Positions 14,442 to 18,895 of a stretch of DNA of 18,895 bases are shown here, one piece after another. The position numbers were made by a program, and so were the translations under genes. Position 1 is the first letter of the stretch, and every line of letters begins with the position of its first letter. The notes under the pieces are model-generated. The model did not search any database and was not told the DNA's origin. It saw only the letters and a program-made list of their open reading frames with translations. Source of the DNA: an uncultured Solobacterium sp. (GTDB lineage: Bacteria > Bacillota_I > Bacilli_A > Erysipelotrichales > Erysipelotrichaceae); the NCBI GenBank assembly GCA_900543035.1, contig UQPV01000049.1, positions 1 through 18,895 of the forward strand. The letters run 5' to 3'.

Positions 14442-14455
14442 TGAAAACGTTTTGT
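14442..14455. promoter_or_regulatory. Catabolite-responsive element (cre) for CcpA
   Basis: TGAAAACGTTTTGT matches the Gram-positive cre consensus (TGWAARCGYTWNCW) at 13 of 14 positions and contains the perfect palindrome AAAACGTTTT. It lies downstream of the likely promoter and 51 bases before the ATG, where bound CcpA would block elongation. This fits glucose repression of a glycan-degrading enzyme. Confidence 0.65.
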
Positions 14456-14505
14456 ACCTGTTCAGACCGTTTCTTGAACGCTCTCACGAAAAAGGAGGAG
14501 AATCA

Positions 14506-17500
14506 ATGAAGAAATTTCTGCGCCGGTTCTCATTTGGCATCCTTGCGGCGGCCATGGGCATATCCATGCTCAACCTGCCAGTCGTCGTTGAGGCAGCCGG
14601 TGAGCAGACCGAGTACAAGATCTATCCGACACCGCATGAAGTGGTCTATGGCGACAGTCAATCTGATCTGTCTGATTCCGCAGTGCTCATTGCGGAAGAT
14701 GCCATCGACGAGTATACGGTGAATCGGACGAACGAAGCGCTGGAGCAGCTGGGCATCACGTCGGTGGAAGAAGCTGATGCCCTGCAGGATGGAACGACCA
14801 ATGTCCTGGTCGGCGTCTATGGCTCTGATGGTGTTGTTGACCAGTACTTCGAAGAGAATCAGCTGATCGATGATGAGACATTGTTCACTAAGTCTGATTC
14901 TTATATCCTTTCCGTAGACGACAACGTGATCGCTGTCCTGGGAAAGGATACAGACGCTGCATTCTATGGCATGACGAGTCTGAAGCAGATCGCACAACAG
15001 GTAGAGAACGGCATCGTCCGTGATCTGAAGATCAATGACTATTCAGACGTCGCATTCCGCGGATTCATCGAAGGATACTATGGAAACCCGTGGTCCAATG
15101 AAGACCGTGCAGAACTGATGAAGTTCGGCGGGGAATTCAAGATGAACCAGTACATCTTCGCGCCGAAGGATGATCCGTATCACAACAGTCAGTGGCGCAC
15201 GCTGTACCCGGATGAAGAACTGGCCGAGATCGCCGAGCTGGCAAGAGTCGGAAACGAGACGAAGTGCCGCTATGTGTGGTCCATCCACCCGTTCATGTAC
15301 AGCGCGTTCAACTTTAACAACTATGAGAACGACCTGGCCGTGATCGAAGCGAAGTTCCAGCAGCTGCTGGATGCGGGCGTACGTCAGTTCGGCGTGCTCG
15401 CCGATGATGCAGCCGGCGTACCGGTGGAAAACACCAATCGCCTGCTCACCGATCTCACCGAATGGCTGGAAAGCAAGCAGGCAGAGTACGAAGGGCTGAA
15501 GACAGACCTGCTGTACTGCCCGTCTGAGTATTATTCCGCTCCGTCTACCCTGTCCAAGTATTCCGTACTGCCGGAAAACGTCAAGGTCATGGCGACCGGC
15601 GGCAAGATCTGGGGCGAGGTTGCCCGCGACTATGGTGCAAACTTCACTGAGCAGGTAGGACGTCCGACGTACATGTGGACGAACTGGCCTTGCACCGACA
15701 ACAGCAAGAACCACCTGATCATGGGCGGCTATACGACCTTCCTGCACACGGATGTCGAGCCGGGCACTTATCAGGGCATCGTGCTGAACCCGATGCAGCA
15801 GTCCGAGCCTTCCAAGGTTGCGATCTTCGGTAATGCGGAGTTCGCATGGAACATGTGGGAGAGCGAGGAGAAAGCCAACGAAGTATGGAATGACGCTTTC
15901 TCTTATGTAGATCACCTGAATGGCGAAGAGAGCGCGGCTTCTAACGCACTGCGTGAGCTGAGCAAGCATATGATCAACCAGAACATGGATACGCGTGTTA
16001 CAGCGCTGCAGGAATCGGTAGAATTGGCACCGAAGCTGGATGCGTTCCTGGAGAAAGTAGAAGCTGGAACGAGCGCGATCGCGGATGCGGAAGCGCTGAT
16101 CGATGAATTCCAGATCATCAAGGATGCTGCAGTGACCTATGAGACATCTCATGGCAATGCGCGTACATATGATCAGATCCAGTACTGGATCAACAGCGCG
16201 AAGGATACGGCAGATGCCGCTATCGCCCTGCTGCATGGTTATATCGCATATGAGGAAGGAAACAATGCGGATGTATGGACATATTACTCCAACGCGCAGA
16301 CAAGTTTCGAAAACTCCAAGACATATGGATTCTGGTATGTGGATCATACTGAATATGCGGAATTTGGCGTACAGCACATCGTTCCGTTCGTAGAAGACAT
16401 GATGGCGGATCTCGCATCTAAAGTATCCGGCATCGTGGATCCGACGGCGATCGTACAGCGTTATATCACCAACCGCAGCGACAATCCGGGCGGTGATGAA
16501 GAAAACGTATTTGATGGCAGTGATTCCACTTATATCACATATTCCAGCCCGAACAGCATCGCTGTCGGCGAATATGTCGGTGTGATGTACAACCGTGCCA
16601 TCACGGTAAATTCCATCGAATTCAAGATGGGCAACACCAACCTGCATGATACGTTCACTTCCGCAAAGCTGCAGTACACGGTAAATGGTTCTGAATGGAT
16701 CGATATCGAAGGCAGTGAATATACCGACAACCGTTCCGAGATCAGCATGGATGGTCTGGACATCGAAGCAAGAGGTATCCGCCTGATCGCCACGGGTGTC
16801 AGATCGAATACTTGGCTGAGCGTGCGTGAGATCAATATCAATGACCGCAACAATACGAGCAGCGATACGCCGAGCGGCGGACAGATCGCGGTAACGCCGT
16901 ATCGTTCCGCTTGGAATATTTACAGTGGTAATGATTCCAGCCTGACTGACGGCAATGACAGTACTTATGTCTGGTATAATCCAGGAAATATCAGCGGCGG
17001 CGATTACAGCAACGCTGGTGAATACTTCGGTATGGATGCTGGTTCTGTCGTCAATGTCGGCACCGTTCGTTTCGTTGTGGGCGCAAGCGGCAGCGTAGAT
17101 AAATGGACAAGCTACCATATGGAATATTCTGTTGACGGTCAGTCCTGGACGACTGTCGCAAGCTACACCGGCGCATCAAGCGGACAGGATATCATCGAAG
17201 AAGATCTCGGCGGTGTGGAAGCGCGCTATGTGCGTCTGGTCAATGACCAGCATGTCGCGAAATGGATCCGCTTCTCTGAAATGAGCATGACCGACGCGAA
17301 CTATAAGACCACAGATTATACGTACACTAACAGTGATGCGTGCACGACGATCGGCAATGACCATACCCTGTCTTCTACTTCTCTGGAAGCAACAGAGGGC
17401 ATCACGCTGCAGCCGGGCGAATACGTAGGTATCCAGCTGGAGCGCATCAAGGAGATCGAAAGCATCGATGTCGATGTGACGACTGACGCTCTGACGCTGC

Positions 17501-18895
17501 AGTTCGCTGAGAACCAGGTCGAATGGAGAACTGGTACAGATTATGGCAATGTGCGTTATATCCGACTGATCAACAACACGGACAGCGCAGTGACCTTCGA
17601 TCTGAACACCTTTACGGTCAACTCGGTAGAGGTCGAGGAAAACGAATTTGTCGAGACGACGATGGGCATCAATTCCGCGTATGGCGCAAATGATTCCCGC
17701 CGCACCGGCACGCTGCTCAATGCGTTTGATGGTAAGCTTGACACGGTAACGCGTTTCCAGGATTATCCGCAGGAAGGCGGTTACATCACATATAAGCTGG
17801 GTCAGACGAGAAGCATCTCTAAGATCCGCATGTACAACACCGATGGTGAGCTGAACTATCTGCGTGATGGCAAGATCCAGGTTTCTGCCGATGGCGAAAA
17901 ATGGGTCGACGTTGCTGAGATCGGCGATGGCGTAGAAAATGAAAACCATGACAGCCAGGCAACAGACGGCTGGACGCATGATTCCGTGAACCCGGGTAAT
18001 TATTACTTTGAGGGCGAACTGGATGAAGCAGTTGAAGCAAATTATATCCGAATCCTGTTTACCGCAGATTATGATCATCGTTTCATTGCCATCAATGAGT
18101 TTGTGATCAATGATGGTGAAGTCGTGAAGACGGTCAATGACCCGACTTACAGCGCGACCGGATACACCGGAAGCGGTGAAGATTTCTACTATCTGACCGA
18201 TGGGGATTACACGACTGCGTTCACGGCACCGACCGACAGCGGCGAGATCACCTATAAGCTGAGCGAAAACACGAATATCAACTATCTGACGATCATCCAG
18301 AGCAGCAATATCTCCAACGCTACCGTCATGGCGCGTGTAGGCGCTGATGAATGGATCACGCTGGGTACGATGGACGCAAGTCTCAATGTCTTCTACAACA
18401 CAGAGCATGAGAACATCTTTGAGATCAAGATCGTTTACGATGGAGTTGCGCCGAGCATCTATGAGATCATCGCAAGAAATGTTGAAGGCATCAGCGGTGA
18501 AACGGATAAGACCGCGTTGAACGAAGCGATCGCAGCGGCAGAAGCGGTGGATGGCGAAGACTATACGGCAAACAGCTGGCAGGCGCTGCAGGATGCCCTG
18601 ACTGCCGCACAGACAGTTGCGGACAATGCGACCGCAAGCCAGAGCGAGATCAACAATGCCGCAAACGCGCTGAACAGCGCAGTCAGCGCATTGCAGATCA
18701 AGGCGAGCGAAGCGGCCATCGACGCATTGCAGAATGTGGTCGACAAGGCGAACGCCCTGCAGGAAGATTCTCTGGCAGAGCTGATCGCCAATGCACAGGC
18801 ACTGCTCGATGATCCGGCCAATGCATCCTCTACCGCAGTCGTCAGCGCGATGCTCGATCTGAGCGAAGCGATGGCAGACCTGAACACGGATGAAA
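14506..18895 (+). CDS. Secreted GH84 beta-N-acetylglucosaminidase (hyaluronidase-like), partial
   Basis: 1463 residues are visible and the frame is open at the right edge. A Sec signal peptide (1-30, cleavage near VEA-A) is followed by a GH84 N-terminal alpha/beta domain (about 35-180). The GH84 catalytic barrel starts at FRGFIEGYYGNPW (184) and has the catalytic Asp pair D300-D301 in FGVLADDAAG, as in C. perfringens NagJ, then WTNWPCTDNSKNHLIMGG. A helical region (about 490-650) leads to several F5/8C or CBM32-like beta-sandwich modules (about 655-785, 790-930, 933-1045, 1053-1205, 1212-1325; boundaries approximate), with sequences such as YTVNGSEWIDI, YSVDGQSWTTV and VSADGEKWVDV. FIVAR-type repeats follow from about 1334. 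The enzyme likely removes terminal GlcNAc from host mucin or other glycans at the cell surface. A strong AAGGAGG sets the start. Confidence 0.92.
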   Translation, partial: MKKFLRRFSFGILAAAMGISMLNLPVVVEAAGEQTEYKIYPTPHEVVYGDSQSDLSDSAVLIAEDAIDEYTVNRTNEALEQLGITSVEEADALQDGTTNVLVGVYGSDGVVDQYFEENQLIDDETLFTKSDSYILSVDDNVIAVLGKDTDAAFYGMTSLKQIAQQVENGIVRDLKINDYSDVAFRGFIEGYYGNPWSNEDRAELMKFGGEFKMNQYIFAPKDDPYHNSQWRTLYPDEELAEIAELARVGNETKCRYVWSIHPFMYSAFNFNNYENDLAVIEAKFQQLLDAGVRQFGVLADDAAGVPVENTNRLLTDLTEWLESKQAEYEGLKTDLLYCPSEYYSAPSTLSKYSVLPENVKVMATGGKIWGEVARDYGANFTEQVGRPTYMWTNWPCTDNSKNHLIMGGYTTFLHTDVEPGTYQGIVLNPMQQSEPSKVAIFGNAEFAWNMWESEEKANEVWNDAFSYVDHLNGEESAASNALRELSKHMINQNMDTRVTALQESVELAPKLDAFLEKVEAGTSAIADAEALIDEFQIIKDAAVTYETSHGNARTYDQIQYWINSAKDTADAAIALLHGYIAYEEGNNADVWTYYSNAQTSFENSKTYGFWYVDHTEYAEFGVQHIVPFVEDMMADLASKVSGIVDPTAIVQRYITNRSDNPGGDEENVFDGSDSTYITYSSPNSIAVGEYVGVMYNRAITVNSIEFKMGNTNLHDTFTSAKLQYTVNGSEWIDIEGSEYTDNRSEISMDGLDIEARGIRLIATGVRSNTWLSVREININDRNNTSSDTPSGGQIAVTPYRSAWNIYSGNDSSLTDGNDSTYVWYNPGNISGGDYSNAGEYFGMDAGSVVNVGTVRFVVGASGSVDKWTSYHMEYSVDGQSWTTVASYTGASSGQDIIEEDLGGVEARYVRLVNDQHVAKWIRFSEMSMTDANYKTTDYTYTNSDACTTIGNDHTLSSTSLEATEGITLQPGEYVGIQLERIKEIESIDVDVTTDALTLQFAENQVEWRTGTDYGNVRYIRLINNTDSAVTFDLNTFTVNSVEVEENEFVETTMGINSAYGANDSRRTGTLLNAFDGKLDTVTRFQDYPQEGGYITYKLGQTRSISKIRMYNTDGELNYLRDGKIQVSADGEKWVDVAEIGDGVENENHDSQATDGWTHDSVNPGNYYFEGELDEAVEANYIRILFTADYDHRFIAINEFVINDGEVVKTVNDPTYSATGYTGSGEDFYYLTDGDYTTAFTAPTDSGEITYKLSENTNINYLTIIQSSNISNATVMARVGADEWITLGTMDASLNVFYNTEHENIFEIKIVYDGVAPSIYEIIARNVEGISGETDKTALNEAIAAAEAVDGEDYTANSWQALQDALTAAQTVADNATASQSEINNAANALNSAVSALQIKASEAAIDALQNVVDKANALQEDSLAELIANAQALLDDPANASSTAVVSAMLDLSEAMADLNTDE

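Noticed and set aside
15043..18408. Very long antisense open frames (691 and 410 codons) opposite the GH84 gene
   Set aside because: The antisense codons are exact reverse complements of the sense codons, so the frame stays open simply because the sense gene avoids TTA, CTA and TCA codons. The translations show no recognisable family, and the sense protein is clearly a GH84 enzyme.

Overview
The window looks like chromosomal DNA from a gut-associated, mid-GC Firmicute. The best guess is Erysipelotrichia or a related lineage, from overall protein style only; no rRNA or other taxonomic marker is present. Nearly all genes have strong AGGAGG-type ribosome binding sites, and the window ends in a secreted GH84 hexosaminidase with FIVAR repeats, typical of host-glycan-degrading gut bacteria.

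Layout. (1) Positions 1-1523, minus strand, is an accessory block that looks like the edge or remnant of an integrative mobile element. It holds a DUF91/DUF5655-type PD-(D/E)XK-like protein cut by the window edge, a 63-residue excisionase-like HTH protein with a clear promoter, and TnpV. (2) 1733-2844 is a coupled pair of flavodoxin-fold genes. (3) 2942-4972 is a compact housekeeping operon: ispF, dtd, folD and a DUF951 protein, ending in a terminator whose stem overlaps the last codons. (4) 5151-6198 is a decayed locus. An OmpR-type response regulator has lost its phosphoacceptor region in an inferred 10-base deletion and stops inside its DNA-binding domain, next to the orphan tail of a membrane protein. 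An intact small two-TM membrane protein follows. (5) 6241-8462, minus strand, is a two-gene operon of a tandem DUF1538 membrane protein and a tandem PII-like protein with a 4-base overlap. (6) 9034-14308 is a pst phosphate operon: pstS, intercistronic terminator, pstC, pstA, pstB, phoU and a second PhoU-like gene. (7) 14506 to the end is a large secreted GH84/CBM/FIVAR protein with a CcpA-type cre site in its leader, truncated by the window.

How the parts work together. The pst genes encode a phosphate ABC importer and its PhoU-type control protein. Three components are structurally unusual. PstS carries its canonical C-terminal half before its N-terminal half, as in a circular permutation. 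PstA has an extra extracytoplasmic segment of about 115-145 residues that reads like a PDZ domain. The second PhoU has lost nearly all the metal-site residues. The 571-base divergent region between DUF1538 and pstS holds promoters in both directions, a TGTGA-N6-TCACA palindrome, 11-bp-phased Pho-box-like repeats and repeated TCACG-CGTGA palindromes. The least characterised system is the DUF1538 plus tandem-PII pair, arranged like a channel or transporter with its own PII-type gatekeeper.
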